Below, piece by piece: positions 23,352 to 35,774 of a stretch of DNA of 64,000 nucleotides. Each line of letters starts with the position of its first letter. The first letter of the stretch is position 1. The position numbers and the translations under genes were made by a program. The DNA is from Merluccius polli (Eukaryota; Chordata; Actinopteri; Gadiformes; Merlucciidae), in assembly GCA_030340625.1 (NCBI GenBank), contig JAOPHQ010001136.1, positions 62,001 through 126,000 on the forward strand, read 5' to 3'. Under the pieces are notes generated by a model. The model had not been told where the DNA came from and ran no database searches. It saw nothing but the letters and a program-made list of their open reading frames with translations.

Positions 23352-23580
23352 GCAATGCTGACTGAAAAATAACTTGGTATACGCTGTATACCCGTGTATA
23401 CCCTGGACTACCCCAGTGGTGCCAGACCTTTCTCCAGCGCTGGCACGATGCTACAACAAAGTGTGGAGATAGGTCTGGCTATGCGAGACTAGTAAAAAGG
23501 TAGCTAGTCTACATTTTGTTACATATGAGTCAGTAGAAAAGTAGCTGGTCTACATGTAGTTACATATGAGTCAGTGGGGA
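23352..23580. repeat. Right part of MITE and minisatellite
   Basis: Continuation of the MITE-like element to about 23491, then two further copies of the GTAGAAAGGTAGCTGGTCTA minisatellite. Confidence 0.6.
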
Positions 23581-23649
23581 CGTGAGGAAAGTCCCAAAGC
23601 TGGCACATCCAACATCATGTAACACCGGGTAACTGCGACAACACTAAAA

Positions 23650-26100
23650 CAAATTCCATTATATTCTATGCACGCGCAGAGCTCAATTGTAACCTTCAGA
23701 CAAATGCTTTGTCCAGTTGCATTTGTTTGGAATCCGTTGGCTGCAAAACTGTCTAGTCAAGTGAGGCAGAGACGGAGGAGGGAGAGGAAGCAAAAGCGAG
23801 GATGCCGCTCTGGCCTACTATCGCGACTCAGGAAAGACCCCCACAAGCCTCCCATCCCGAGTATGTTTGTCAGCAATGCAAGATCGCTGATCCACAAGAT
23901 GGATGAGCTGGAACTACTCATCAAGGGAAACCACCACGTACGTGACTGCTGTGTTTCTATCATAACTGAAACCTGGCTCCACCCGCTGATCCCCGACACA
24001 GCCGTACAGCTAGCAGGCTGCACCAATCACCGCTGGGACCGCAACAAAGACTCCGGTAAGAGCAGAGGTGGTGGTCTGTGCATTTATATACACAATAACT
24101 GGGCCAGTGACACTCTCACCATACATAAACACAGCTCACCGGACTTAGAGTACACAACCATTAGATGCCGTCCCTTTTTTCTGCCGAGAGAGCTAACAGT
24201 CATGCTAATCGCAGCTGTATACATACCACCAGATGCTAACGTTAGCATAGCTCTCTCGGTCCTATCAGACACCATTAACAAACTCCAGCAGGTCCACCCC
24301 GACGGCGTCCACATTATTGCAGGCGAGTTTAACCAGGCAAACCTGAAGTCTGTCCAGCCTAAATTTTACCAGCATGTTAAGTGCCCAACCAGAGGGAGTA
24401 ACACATTAGATCATGTTTACACTAACATTAAACAAGCATACAGAGCCATACCACTCCCACACAGTCAGTCAGACCACCTCTCTCTGCTCTTTACCCCTGC
24501 ATACATCCCCCTCAGAAGACGCTCCACTCCTCTGACTAAGACCATCACCACGTGGCCTGAAGATGCACTTCTCCAGCTCCAGGACTGTTTTGCTGACACT
24601 GAGTGGAGTATCTTTGAACACCAGGACCTGGCTGCACACACAGAGGCTGTGCTATCTTACATCAAGTTCTACATGGGGAATGTCACAGTGGATAAACGCA
24701 TCCGGATTTTCCCCAACCAGAAGCCCTGGATGACCAGCCAGGTCAGGATGCTCCTCAAGGACCGCAACACCACCTTCAGATCAGGCAATACAGAACTGTA
24801 CAGTGCTGCCAGAGCCAACCTGAAAAGAGGAATTACTAAAGCCAAACAGGACTACAAAACACAAAATAGAGGATCATCTCTCTAACCACAACCCACGGCA
24901 GATGTGGCAGGGCATCCAGGAGATCACCAACTTCAGGGGGCAGAACAACATGGCTGTGGACTCAAGCGACCAGCTGGCGGAGGAGCTGAACACCTTCTTT
25001 GCACGCTTTGAGATCCCAACCCATAAATCTGCAGCCACACCCCCACAACCCCAACCGCAACCACCCCCCCAGCTCCCACACACTCACTGTGCAGGCACAG
25101 GATGTGAAACGGGAGCTCCGCAAAGTCAACCCCAGGAAAACCACTGGACCAGACGGGGTTCCTGGGAAAATACTCAGAGCCTGTGCGGATCAGCTTGCAC
25201 AGGTCTTCACCACCATCTTCAATCTCTCCTTGGCACAGGCCTCCATCCCAGCCTGCCTGAAGTCTGCCACCATCATCTCCGTTCCCAAGAAAACACCCAC
25301 GTCCAACCTCAACGACTACTGCCCCATCTCACTGACACCCACCATCACTAAGTGCCTGGAGCAGCTGGTTCTCAAACACATTGAAGCCTGTCTCCCCCCT
25401 CCTTTGATCCCCACCAGTTTGCCTACAGGGCAAACAGATCAACCGAAGATGCCATAGCCATCGCTCTTCACACCGCGCTGAGCCACCTGGAACACCGGGA
25501 GAGCTACATCAGGATGCTCTTCATAGACTTCAGCTCAGCCTTTAATACTATCATCCCTGACATCCTGGTTAGCAAGCTGTCTGACCTCGGACTCCCCCCA
25601 CTCATCTGCAGCTGGATAAAGGACTTCCTCACTAACCAGGCCCAAACAGTCAAACTTGGCCCCCACCTCTCCTCCACCCAAACACTCAACACAGGCTCCC
25701 CACAGGGGTGTGTGCTGAGCCCCCTCCTCTACAACCTCTACACCTCCGACTGTAGACCGGCCCACAGCAGCAACACTATCGTGAAGTTTGCCGATGACAC
25801 GACTGTAGTGGGGTTGATCTCAGGAGGAGACGAGTCAGCCTACAGAGAGGAGATCGTGCAGCTTTCCGTGTGGTTTGCAGTGAACAACCTGGCTCTGAAC
25901 ACCACAAAGACTAAGGAGATCATCCTGGACTTCAGGAAGCACAAAACAGATCCGTCTCCCCTCACCATCAATGGCGACTTAGTGGAGAGAGTGCGCACTT
26001 TCACCTTCACCATCGTTAGGAAGGGGAAACAATACGAGATCCTGTGTGACAGGATCAGGTTGCTTCAAAAGCTGAAAGAGGTGGAGGCATACTAAACTCA
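23650..26100 (+). pseudogene. Rex1/CR1-like LINE ORF2 (endonuclease and RT), broken
   Basis: Non-LTR retrotransposon protein that nicks DNA and reverse transcribes its RNA there. Frame 23668-24885 is an APE-type endonuclease: SNARSLIHKMDELELL, TETWLHPLIPDTAVQLAG, GGGLCIYIHNNW, IAAVYIPPDANV, AGEFNQANL (family usually GDFN), TRGSNTLDHVYTN and the catalytic SQSDHLSLLF. The linker WQGIQEITNF runs in a second frame near 24902. RT starts in a third frame with NPRKTTGPDGVPGKILRACA and continues at 25514-26013 with FIDFSSAFNTIIP, TGSPQGCVLSPLLYNLYTSD and the catalytic FADDTT. After about 26013 the match ends. It lacks the thumb end and the 3' tail and is not functional. Confidence 0.9.
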
Positions 26101-26194
26101 AAACCCCTCGGCTACGTCTCATCGGATCTTGCCGACCCAGACCCCATAACGCCTCACCTGCTGCTGATGGGCTGGCTAGACACTACAGCTGGTT

Positions 26195-26420
26195 CTAAAC
26201 ATTAGCTTGTTCTAAACCTTAGCTGGTTCTAATCATTAGCTGGTTCTAAACCTTAGCTGGTTCTAATCCTTAGCTGGTTCTAAACCTTAGCTTGTTCAAA
26301 ACCTTAGCTGGTTTTAATCTTTAGCTGGTTCTGAGTGTTAGCTGCTAAACATTAGCTGATTCTAAATGTTAGCTGGTTCTAAACCTTAGCTGGTTCTAAA
26401 TCTTCTGCCAGTTTTACATT
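26195..26420. repeat. TTAGCTGGTTCTAAACC minisatellite, block A
   Basis: About 11 degenerate units of TTAGCTGGTTCTAAACC/ATC, each about 20 bp. The same array occurs at 31625-31905. Confidence 0.9.
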
Positions 26421-27800
26421 TCAGCTTCCAGGTTTTTCAGCTTGCAGGATTTTCAGCAGTGCAGTTGGATGCATTTGAGGTTTCAGATCTTTCAGGCAAA
26501 TTCATTTCACATTTATGCATTTTCAGCAATCTTTTGCAATTTCATTTCGCATTCACACGCATTTTCTGCAGGAAATGCACATTCTTAGTTATTTTACTTC
26601 TTCCGTACTTTTTTTTAAGCTTAACTACTTTGTCATTCTTTGTGGTAGAAACTTCATTCAAATTTAAAATGTTCAGCAGCTTTTGCTTTTTATAGACATT
26701 AATTTTTGTATTAATAGTTTTTGTAATTTAAGTTTTATATTATTTAAGTTTTATTCATATTCATCCATTGAAATGAATGATGGAATGTTCAGTTGTTAGA
26801 GTGATGGCAGTCGGTGATTTGAAAATATTTATACATTTTGCAAACTGCTGCTACTCCTACAATTTCCACAGTACTTTCACATATTATACATCAAAATCTT
26901 CCGCTTTTCACACTGTCACTCACATTCAAATATCTAAGTGATGCCATTTATAGTTTTTGAAATATGAATGTTTGTTTGGCACTCGTGTTTGCAATACACA
27001 CACATTGGCGCTCCACTCTGTTGCAGCTTGTCATTTCAAAATTTTAATTTACATTTACATTTAGGGCATTTAGCAGATGCTTTTGTTCAAAGCAACTTAC
27101 AATAAGTACATTTGTTAGAAGAAAGTGCAACAGTAAATCTCTATCAGTACAATAAGGATTTCACAAGAACAAGTTTCAAGCACACCCAATTGCTAAGTTA
27201 ACCCATTGCTAGTACAACAGAGATGAGTGCGAGAATACTAAGCGCAAAGTATCAATGTAAGTGCCAGGACATATAAACATAGAATAATTGTTAACATAGA
27301 ACAAAGTTCATAATTTTTTTAATGGGAGAGGGAAGGGGAGGGGTAGTAGAGGAAGGATGCTAAGCTGAGTCCAGGTGAACTCTGAACAGGTGGGTCTTGT
27401 GTCTCTTGTGGAAGCAGGTGATCGACTCTGCAGTCCTCTTGTCAGCAGGGAGCTTCACCATAGGGGCGCCAAAACAGAGAAGAGTTGTGAATTAGCTGTG
27501 CAACCTTTGCTTTCTCTTAGGGATTGCGCTACCAGCCGGCCGGCCGAGGTAGTTGCGCAGACAGAACTTGTGTTTGCAATACACACACATTGGCGCTCAC
27601 TCTGTCACAGTCATTTCAAAATGATACCCATTTTCTAACTTGTCACTACTTCAACAGTTTTAAAGCTACACAGACGTATTATATATCAAACATTTCACAA
27701 ATCATCACATTTTAATCTATGTACACATCAAAACATATTTTCGATATCTTTTATACTTGTTGAGATTCGACAGTTTTAGTTTTAAACCCACTGGTTCTAA
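26421..27800. repeat. Complex repeat copy A, interrupted by a LINE/SINE fragment
   Basis: Matches 31915-32700 in order: CATTTCAGCTTCCAGGTTTT, CACACGCATTTTCTGCAGGA, CAATACACACACATTGGCGC, then GCTACACAGACGTA. A foreign piece at about 27047-27560 (TTTACATTTACATTTAGGGC, GCAACTTACAATAAG, a common teleost LINE/SINE tail sequence) interrupts it and is flanked by a repeated roughly 60-bp segment of the host repeat. No coding signal. Confidence 0.75.
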
Positions 27801-28920
27801 ACGTTTGTTCTAAGAGGAAGGTTGTGTTAGGAGTCTGCTCTACTCGCTTCTGCTTTGTCTTTCTTTAGCCGCTATTTTATTTTTATTTATTTTATTTATA
27901 TCTTATTTTTCCTAGTTTTATGTCTCACTGAATAGCAAATAGTGACTCGACTACCATCGTAGACCACGTGATTTGTTACCTACCTAGAAATACTACCACT
28001 AGCACGGCCTGCTAGCCTGCTAGCATCACCACTAAAATAGGGTGATGACAGGGGTTTGTCCCACAGCAAGCGGCTGAACTGGACACTCTGATCGTAGGAG
28101 ATTCTGCTATCAGGGACATACGTGGTAAGAAGATTAAAACATGCTGCTTCCCAGCTCCCAGCTGAGAACAATCAGAACTGAGGGATTTCACTCTTTAGAC
28201 ACACTGGACAAATAAGACATTAAATCATTCATCATTGGACCCCTCCCAACAGTTGATAGGGGAATGAATATGTTCAGTCATCTACTTGGACTAAATACAT
28301 GGCTTTCCGAAGTCTGCAATGAAAGGAAGGAACTTTATTGACAATTTTAATTTGTTCTGGGGGCGCAAATATCTTTTAAAGCAGACGGCCTCCACCATCA
28401 GGTTCGGCTCAGGACTATTAATGGACAATCTTCTATTCTCGCTTTCCCACCCATTTAGCCCACCCCAGTCTGACACACAGGCCACAGCCAGAGCACAGAC
28501 CTTGAAGAATGTTAGACCGCAGCCCATGCCCTCCCCCATCAACGATGTCAGCAGCCACCCCCTTTCCCCCTCCCCCATTGACAATGACCTTCACCCTCCA
28601 CCCTCCCTCAGCCACAACACCCCCCCTCCACCCTCTCCCAGATCCACCCTATCTCCCTCCACTGCCTCCACCCATTATGATTTCACTGATGAAATGAAGA
28701 AACAGGAAGTTGTTGGTACTAGATTTGCATCTGTGTCTATGATGCCCAGCCCACGCCCTTTACCACTACCTGCCCCCCCCCCCCCCCGGTTGCAGGCAGG
28801 TAGCCCCTCTGCAGGCCCCTCCGCAGGCACCCCCGCAGGCCCCTCCGCAGGCAACCAAGTGGAGCCCCCCCCCCCCACTAACGGGAGTATTGATAGCAGC
28901 CCTGAGTACTACTGAAAAGA
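27801..28920 (+). pseudogene. L2-like LINE ORF1 relic (esterase type)
   Basis: Around 28070-28130 the frame reads LNWTL and DSAIRDIRGKKIKTCCFPA. At 28319 it continues as NFIDNFNLFWGRKYLLK and GSGLLMDNLLFSL, which correspond to the FIDNFNLFW and GIHPS.GS.LL motifs of the SGNH-esterase ORF1 found in L2/CR1 LINEs. The HP dyad is lost by a shift near 28395. The rest, to 28915, is a Pro/Ser-rich linker full of C runs. It belongs to the same element as the ORF2 relic downstream. Confidence 0.6.
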
Positions 28921-28929
28921 TAAGGGGTT

Positions 28930-31620
28930 CAGCCTTAGAAATGGCACGAGGGAAATCTCGCAAAATCAGCTGACCCTCAGGCTGCTTACGTCAATGCCCG
29001 GCACCTTCTCCATTCCTGTTGTGACTAGTAAGAGAGTAAACAAAGTGATATTTAGATACAATGCTAACTTGCCAGACTTAATACATATTCCCTGTGAACC
29101 AAAATCGGCCTTGGAGCCTATCATTGTCAATAGCACCATCAAGATGGGAACTTGATTTTATGTTTTTAACAAACATGGTTGGAACAAAATAACAGTGTAA
29201 CTATTCTGATTGAGACTTTAACTTTAGACACCCAACTTTAACTTCTTGGATGTATGTAGAGCTGGGAAAAGAGGTAGAGGGGTTGCTGTTATATTTAAAA
29301 ATGTATTTCAGGATAAACAGATATCATTTGGTGATTTCCCATCCTTCGAATACCTTTGTACTGTTTTGAAATGTTCCCCTAGAATTCTCCTATTAATTAT
29401 CTAGAGGCCACCAAAATATTCAGCAAACGTTTCGATGACTTTACTGAATTAATGTCTAGCATCTCCATTGACTCTGACTGTCTAGTTATAACTGGTGATG
29501 ATTTGAATGATAAGGGTGTGAAAGAACTCTTTGATATTCTGGATACATTTGAACTGTCTCAACACGTGAAAGAGGCTACTCATTGTAAGGGGCACACCCT
29601 GGACTTGATTATCACAAAGGGTCTCAGTGTTTCTGATATTTCTGTGAGTGATCCTTCCTTGTCTAACCACTTTTGTGTTTTCTTTGATATATCCTTTATT
29701 CCTGACATACAGATCAAATCAAATACTATCAAAAAACAGTACATCAATGACTATTCTAGTGCATCTCGCCATCTCCATGTTGCCACCTCCCTCCTCCCTT
29801 TAATTCCAAAAGTGTGAATGTTATAGATGTCATTGCACCTGCTAAGGTTAAAATAATATCTGGTCAGCAAAAAGCACCCTGGAGAAATGTTCCTTCTGTA
29901 ACAGCCTAGAAAAGAGAATGCCGGAAAGCTGAACGCATCTGGCGAAAAACAAAACTTCATGTTCACCATGACATCTATAAAGAGAGCCTCCGTGCCTACA
30001 ACTTGGACTTGAAAAGTGCTAGAGAAACCTTTTTCTCAAATATAATTTATATCAACACTAATAATGCACAAAACGTATTTGCAGCCGTTGATAGACTGAC
30101 CAATCCCCCAACACAAATAACCCCAGAACTCCTTTCCACCCAGAAACGCAACAAGTTTGCATCCATTTTTACTGATAAAATTGAAGCCATTAGACACATC
30201 AATATTTCCGCTTCAAACTAAAATGTTGGATCGCTACCTTGTTTAGACAATAGTAACGTGGCAATGATGACATGCTTTAATGTCATAGACTCGAAAATTC
30301 TTGAGGAAACGGTGACACAACTTAAGCCATCCACCTGCTGCCTCAATGCCTTACCTACCCGCTTCTTTAAGAATGTTTTTGACTGCCTAGAAATAGATGT
30401 ACTGCAAAGAGTTAACAGTTCTCTCTAAGCAGGCAATTTTCCAAAAACCTTGAAAACTGCAGTTAATAAACCCCTTTTAAAAATGCGGAGCCTAGATGCC
30501 TCTATCACTAACAACTACAGACCGATATCAAATCTACCGTTCTAAAGTAAAATAATTGAGAAAGTTGTCCTCCAGCAACTTAATAATTTCCTGGCCTCAA
30601 CTCTTCACAGCACTGGGACTACACTTATTAAAGCTGTAAATGACATTCGTCTTAACTGACTCTGGCAAAATTTAAATATTAATGCTATTAGACCTCATTG
30701 CTGCATTCGACACTGTTGACCACAATACTTTTGGGCAGGTTGGAAAACTGGGTAGGGCTTTCAGGCACAGTCTTAAGTTCTTTCAGGTCATATCTACAAG
30801 ACAGGAATTATTTTGTTTCCATTGGCAACTATGTATCTGAACTAACTAACGTGACTTGTAGAGTCCCCCAAGGTTCAATCCTAGGGCCATCTTTATTCAA
30901 CCTTTACATGCTCCCGCTAGGGCTTATCATGTGAAATAATAATATTGATTACCATTGCTATGCTGACGACACTCAAATCTATATAGCACTATCACCAAAT
31001 GGCTATCGCCCTATAGATCTACTGTGTCAGTGCATTGAGCAGGTCAAAGACTGAATGTGTCATAATTTGGCACATTGGTTTGCTCACCCATTTCTACTAT
31101 TTGTCACGATCAGGGACAGGGGGACCCAAATGCAGACAAAGGAGGCAGGAGCTGGGAGTGCAAGAACAGGGTTTAATGTGAGGAGCAGGGGATGGCAGGG
31201 AAGGATGCAGGGCCTCCAGGCTGACAGGACAGACACAGCAGGAAGACCATAGATCGGCAGGCAGGCAGGCAGGGCTGGAGCGTGGAGGGCAGGGCTGGAG
31301 CGGGATATGTGAGGAGCAGGGAATGCTTAGCAATGATCTGGCCATGAGTAGGTTGAAAACCGGGGTTGATATACTGCTTGGTGCTAATCAGCTGAAGCGC
31401 TGCAGGTGTGTGAAGCCAGAGGAGAATGAGGTGGGTGCCAAGACCAGAGATGAGCAGGAGCCTGGAAACACGCCCACAACATACAACACAGAACATAGAA
31501 CACAGACAGACAGGGAAAATCCTGGCTGCTGCTAGGAGGCAGCAGAGGGAGAAGTGCCAGACATGACACTATTATGTCAAAGTGCAAGATAGTTTGCCTA
31601 CATTTTAGCATTCCAACATT
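28930..31620 (+). pseudogene. L2-like LINE ORF2 relic
   Basis: Decayed endonuclease and RT. Recognisable are YNANLPDLIHIPCEPKSAL, RGVAVIFKNVFQDKQISFGD, an endonuclease end in ITGDDLNDKGVKELFDIL, HCKGHTLDLIITKG and SDPSLSNHF, then RT with LLDLIAAFDTVDHN, CRVPQGSILGPSLFNLYMLP and the catalytic CYADDTQIYIALSPNGY. Stops and shifts occur throughout. The RT is interrupted at 31102 by a solo LTR and resumes after it as LLCQSAR. The 3' end is lost into the minisatellite at about 31625. Confidence 0.85.
31102..31568 (-). mobile_element. Solo LTR with 5-bp target duplication
   Basis: Bounded TGTCACGATC...AGACATGACA and flanked by CTATT at 31097-31101 and 31569-31573. The minus strand starts TGTCATGTCTGGCACTTC and has CATTAAACCC as a candidate poly(A) signal, so minus orientation is likelier. 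It sits inside the L2 RT and is therefore younger than that element. Confidence 0.88.
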
Positions 31621-31624
31621 CATA

Positions 31625-32780
31625 AACATTAGCTTGTTCTAAACCTTAGCTGGTTTTAATCTTTAGCTGGTTCTAACCATTAGCTAGTTCTAAACCATAG
31701 CTGGTTCTAATCTTTTGCTGTTTCTAAACGTTAGATTGTTCTAAGCCTTAGCTGGTTCTAATCTTCAGCTGGTTCTAAATGTTAGCTTGTTCTAAACCTT
31801 AGCTGGTTCTAAACGTTAGCTTGTTCTAAACCTTAGTTGGTTCTAATCCTTAGCTGATTGTATACGTTAGCTGGTTCTTAACCTTAGCTGGTTCTAAACA
31901 ATAGGTTATGCATTTCAGCTTCCAATTCTGACAGTTTTATATTTCAGCTTCCATGTTTTTCAGCTTGCAGGTTTTTCAGCAATGCAGTTTGATGCATTTG
32001 AGGTTTCAGATTTTTCAGCCAAATTAATTTCACATTTATGCATTTTCAGCAGGCTTTTGCAATTTCATTCAGCATTCACACGCATTTTCTGCAGGAAATG
32101 CACATTTTCTAGTTAAATTTTTATTTTATTTTTTCTTCTTCCGTACATTTTTTGAAGCTTAACTACTTTGTCGTTTCTGTGTTAGAAACATCATTCAAAT
32201 TTTAAAATGTTCAGGAACTTTTGCTTTTTATGGGCATTCATTGTCGTATTCATAGTTTTTGTAATTTTTAAGATATTTAAGTTTTATTTGTATTTTTTTC
32301 CCATTGAAATTAATGAATGTTCAGTTGTTAGAGTGATGGCAGTTAGTGATTTGAAAGTATTCACACATTTTGCAAACTGCTGCTACTCTTACAATTTCTA
32401 CAAAATCCTACAAAATATAAGTGATGCCATTTATAGTTTTTGAAATATGAATGTTTGTTTGGCATTAGTGTTTTCAATACACACACATTGGCGCTCCACT
32501 CTAATCGCAGCTCGTGATTTCAAAATGATATCCGTTTTCTAACTTGTCACTACTTCGACAATTTTAAAGCTACACAGACGTAATATATATCAAATATTTC
32601 ACAAGTCATCACATTTTGATCTATGTACACATCGAAACATATAAGATATCTTTTATACTTGTTGAAATTCGAAAACCTGCTTCGTATATTTTCACTTCAT
32701 CTCATTGACTTATACAGTGTTTGATATTCATTCACATGCATTTTCTGCAGGAAATGCACATTTTCGAGTTATTAATAGAC
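31625..32780. repeat. Minisatellite block B and complex repeat copy B
   Basis: Block B of the TTAGCTGGTTCTAAACC array (31625-31905), then the second copy of the repeat seen at 26421-27800, here without the LINE/SINE insertion. Its CACACGCATTTTCTGCAGGA segment also recurs in the satellite at 51-60 kb. Confidence 0.8.
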
Positions 32781-34475
32781 ATTCTGTGCACACTTCTTTA
32801 GTCTCACAAATTAAACTAGATTAGGTTAATTTAGTTTACGAATATATTATATTACGGATATTGCTTTGTCAATTAGCTTTGTCAAATTCTTTGTCCAAAA
32901 ACTCATCAACTCATTCAAACTCAACTAATTTTCTCATATACTTCTTGTCATGTTCTTATTCTTCTCGCTCCAGGGACTGTTAACTGGCGTACACAGCTCA
33001 TAGGAAGTAAGAGAATGGTAGACCAAGATAATGCTACAATTCATAACCCACATCTTTCTTTGGCAGAAAAGTGCTGGCAGGGCACTGGGGAGTGCTTCAT
33101 CCCAGCTTTTTTGACGAAGCACTGCGTGTGTTTTTTCTTTCTATGACAATAATATCATATCAGTGCCAGTGACGACAACAGCACCTTTCTGAAAAGTTCA
33201 GAGATTTTCAACTAGAAGCGCTCGGAGTGGCCGCACAAAAAAGGTGGAGTGCTCTGAAAAAAGACGCTGAGTGCAGCCCTTTTTCTCTAGGTGGCTGCAT
33301 ACACTCTTTCCTCATTGAGAACAATTGAAAAAAGACACTTGCGCTCAGAAAAAAACACTATGGACACTCAGCCTAACTCTGCCCCTTTAAGTTTTTGGTT
33401 TCCGGCCCAGGCTCTGTGTCGTATCCCTCCAGAAGTTCTGCTATAGCATAGTAGGACTGCTTGATTCCAGATTACATTGTGTTATATTAGTGGTACAGAT
33501 ATTTTCACAATATGATTGTATTGAATATGAATCCTTTTCAATAATTCACCCTAAGATTAATTATTATTTGCTGGTAATCATTTTTTTAATGTATTCTTTA
33601 TTCAATCAAGTGAAATCCCATTGAGGTTATAACCTATTTCACAAGAGAGACTAGGCCAACAGGGCAACATAATCAAAACAACATTGTTCCACATGCCATT
33701 CCCAGCAGTTAACAGCAGGTGGTGCCTGGAACTGCGTTTTCTATCAGAGTGAAAGTGGCCCAGAAGAAGCAGCAGAGAAACGGCAACAGAACTGTTCTCT
33801 CTCAGCCTCTCCCCTTCTGTCCATTCTAGATACAGAACTGTTCTCTCTCAGCCTCTCCCCTTCTGTCCATTCTAGATACAGAACTGTTCTCTATCAGCCT
33901 CTCCCCTTCTGTCCATTCTAGATATGTGATTGTTGTTTCTGTTCTACAGTTTCTGATTAAGATCTCAAAGTGTCACACTGCCAGGAAATGTTGGTTTATT
34001 TCTCGGCAGGAAGTAATACGTGTTTACACTGAGCGGTTATGGGATCACACACATGCACGTGCGTGTGTGTGATCCCTCTATTCGCCGTCATTGATTACTC
34101 TTAGACTGAGTAAAGTTATAGAGCAATTCCATAGAAGTGATTTGCAAAATAGAATTGATAATTTGTGAAAAGTAATGGAAACCCCTGCATACAGTACTGT
34201 TGACTTATTTTTGAAAATAATTTCAATGAAAAGGTTAGTGTTGGTTTAGTTGAATGAAAATGGACAGCAAAGCAATTAGTCCCTCTGTTAAGATGTGTAT
34301 GATTGATCTCAATGCAAGGTGGTTTTACAGTATTCACACATTAGGCCGTGAAAGTGTGTGATTTGTGCTTCGGGTGAAGAAGACCTCAGAGATAGCAGGA
34401 AACCAAGTGTGGTTTCAGTATCTCTCTCTCATTACACCCTCCTGATGTCTCTCTCTCCTCATGTATTCTCCACAG
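32781..34475. other. Intron or 5' flank of the MRTF gene
   Basis: No upstream exon recognised. It contains three tandem copies of a 46-bp unit (ACAGAACTGTTCTCTCTCAG, CTCTCCCCTTCTGTCCATTC, TAGAT) at about 33788-33925, and an inverted repeat at 34041-34076. Confidence 0.5.
34041..34076. repeat. 36-bp hairpin
   Basis: The half-sites GGGATCACACACATGCAC and GTGCGTGTGTGTGATCCC are inverted with one mismatch and no loop. It includes a CACGTG-like centre (GCACGTGC). Confidence 0.85.
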
Positions 34476-34541
34476 TCCTCCAGTTAAAGCTTCAGCAGAG
34501 AAGGACCAGACAGGAGCTCATCAACCAGGGGATCATGCCTC
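34476..34541 (+). CDS. mrtfb: MRTF exon with RPEL motif 1
   Basis: First recognised exon of a myocardin-related transcription factor, a coactivator of SRF that is held in the cytoplasm by G-actin bound to its RPEL motifs and enters the nucleus when actin polymerises. The exon encodes LQLKLQQRRTRQELINQGIM, RPEL1. The acceptor CTCCACAG and donor GTAAGT are strong. The first two bases complete a codon begun in an upstream exon not found here, and the last base starts the Pro codon finished by the exon at 42716. Against paralogues, RPEL2 and 3 are intact (unlike myocardin), and QATQMQLKRARLADDLN and ILSQQK downstream fit MRTFB best; MRTFA remains possible. Confidence 0.92.
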
Positions 34542-35100
34542 GTAAGTAGACACCCATAGCCCTATAGCCTCTTAGTCCCATTGCCTTAAGGTGCATTCAC
34601 ATGAGATGCGGTGGGACACCGTATGTGTGCTTAGTCGGGCGTTGTGTTCTCGAGCACGGCACAATCTTGACGTGTCTCAAGGGAACGCACCTTCATTGCC
34701 ACATAGACTCAGAGCCCTTTAGCATCATAGCCACATAGACTCAGAGCCCTATAGCATCATAGCCACATAGCCTCAGAGCTTTATAGCCACATAGTCAATA
34801 GCCTCATAACCAAAACTGGCCAAGCAAAGTGTCTTTGGAATTTGGTTTGTGGTTGAGAAAAGAGAAACGGTTTAAATGCTAGATTAATTAACAAATACTG
34901 AACTGCTACTGTGAATATCCTGTAACTGAATTTGATCTCTGTGATTTTTTAATTTGATTGAATATCCAGATGAGGTGTGTGTGTCTGTGTGTGTCTGTAT
35001 GCATGTGTGTGTTTGTGGACATCTAATCAACGCATAAGTGGTGCAGAATTTCGTGGACATGTCCTTTATTACCATGGAAACAATAACTGAAAAGAGGCTA
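34542..35100 (+). other. Start of the 8.17 kb MRTF intron
   Basis: Non-coding. It holds a run of CATAGCC-type short repeats at about 34700-34800 and a GT-rich stretch near 34975-35015. The intron continues to 42715 through several transposons described separately. Confidence 0.7.
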
Positions 35101-35774
35101 CAGACACTGGCTACAGTCTTACTTAACACCTCCTCCCATTGCTGGGCTGCGGAGGTAGCTCCTCGGAGGGCCTGGAACAGCCCTCGGTAGGTCCCCCCCC
35201 CCCCTCCCCTCCAAAAGCCACAACGCACGCTCCCCATCTCCTCCTGGAGCATGGGGCCTTTCCATGCTCTTCCTGGTCGGAGAAGCCACACATTGGGTGG
35301 CAATTGCTCCTGCCACACGCCACCTTAGTGGCTTTTGCTGGGGCCCTCTGACACAGGTAGATGTTGTAGAATGCATTTATTGGAGCTGGCAAGATGGTAC
35401 TTGCCGAGCAGATGTACCATGCTGCCATGAAAGTGACTCTCTCCTGAGTTTGTGTGTTGATAGCTGGTTTATCTTGGGTGCCATGATTGTTCATGCACCA
35501 CAGGTGCATGTAGCCTCACCCAACCCCAGAGTCTAATCATAATTGTCTCAGTCTAATCTGACTCAGGCCAGGGGGGTGTACTACGAACCTCGATTACTGG
35601 GTTAGTGAGGTATGTTGCACTCAAAGCCTGGGTTAGCTGTCCTACGAAAGTCGCTCTCTTTTTGCGTCGCTATATCACCATGGTAACTTATGCTGGCAAC
35701 CAAACCTGGTCGGGAGGAGGTTTTCAGCTAAGACTTTTTGATTAGATCGGCTTCTTAAAACAGAGCGCCGCTTT

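Noticed and set aside
26195..26420. CRISPR-like regular repeats (also 11505-11880, 15905-16165, 31625-31905)
   Set aside because: Units are directly adjacent without unique spacers, in a eukaryotic context: minisatellites.
28319..28915. 198-codon Pro-rich open frame as a host gene
   Set aside because: Its start matches the L2 ORF1 esterase end and an L2 ORF2 relic follows; the Pro-rich part comes from C runs.
1..34475. N-terminal MRTF exons upstream of RPEL1
   Set aside because: I looked for a start exon and linker in plus orientation before 34476 and found none that I could support; they may be short, divergent or beyond the left edge.
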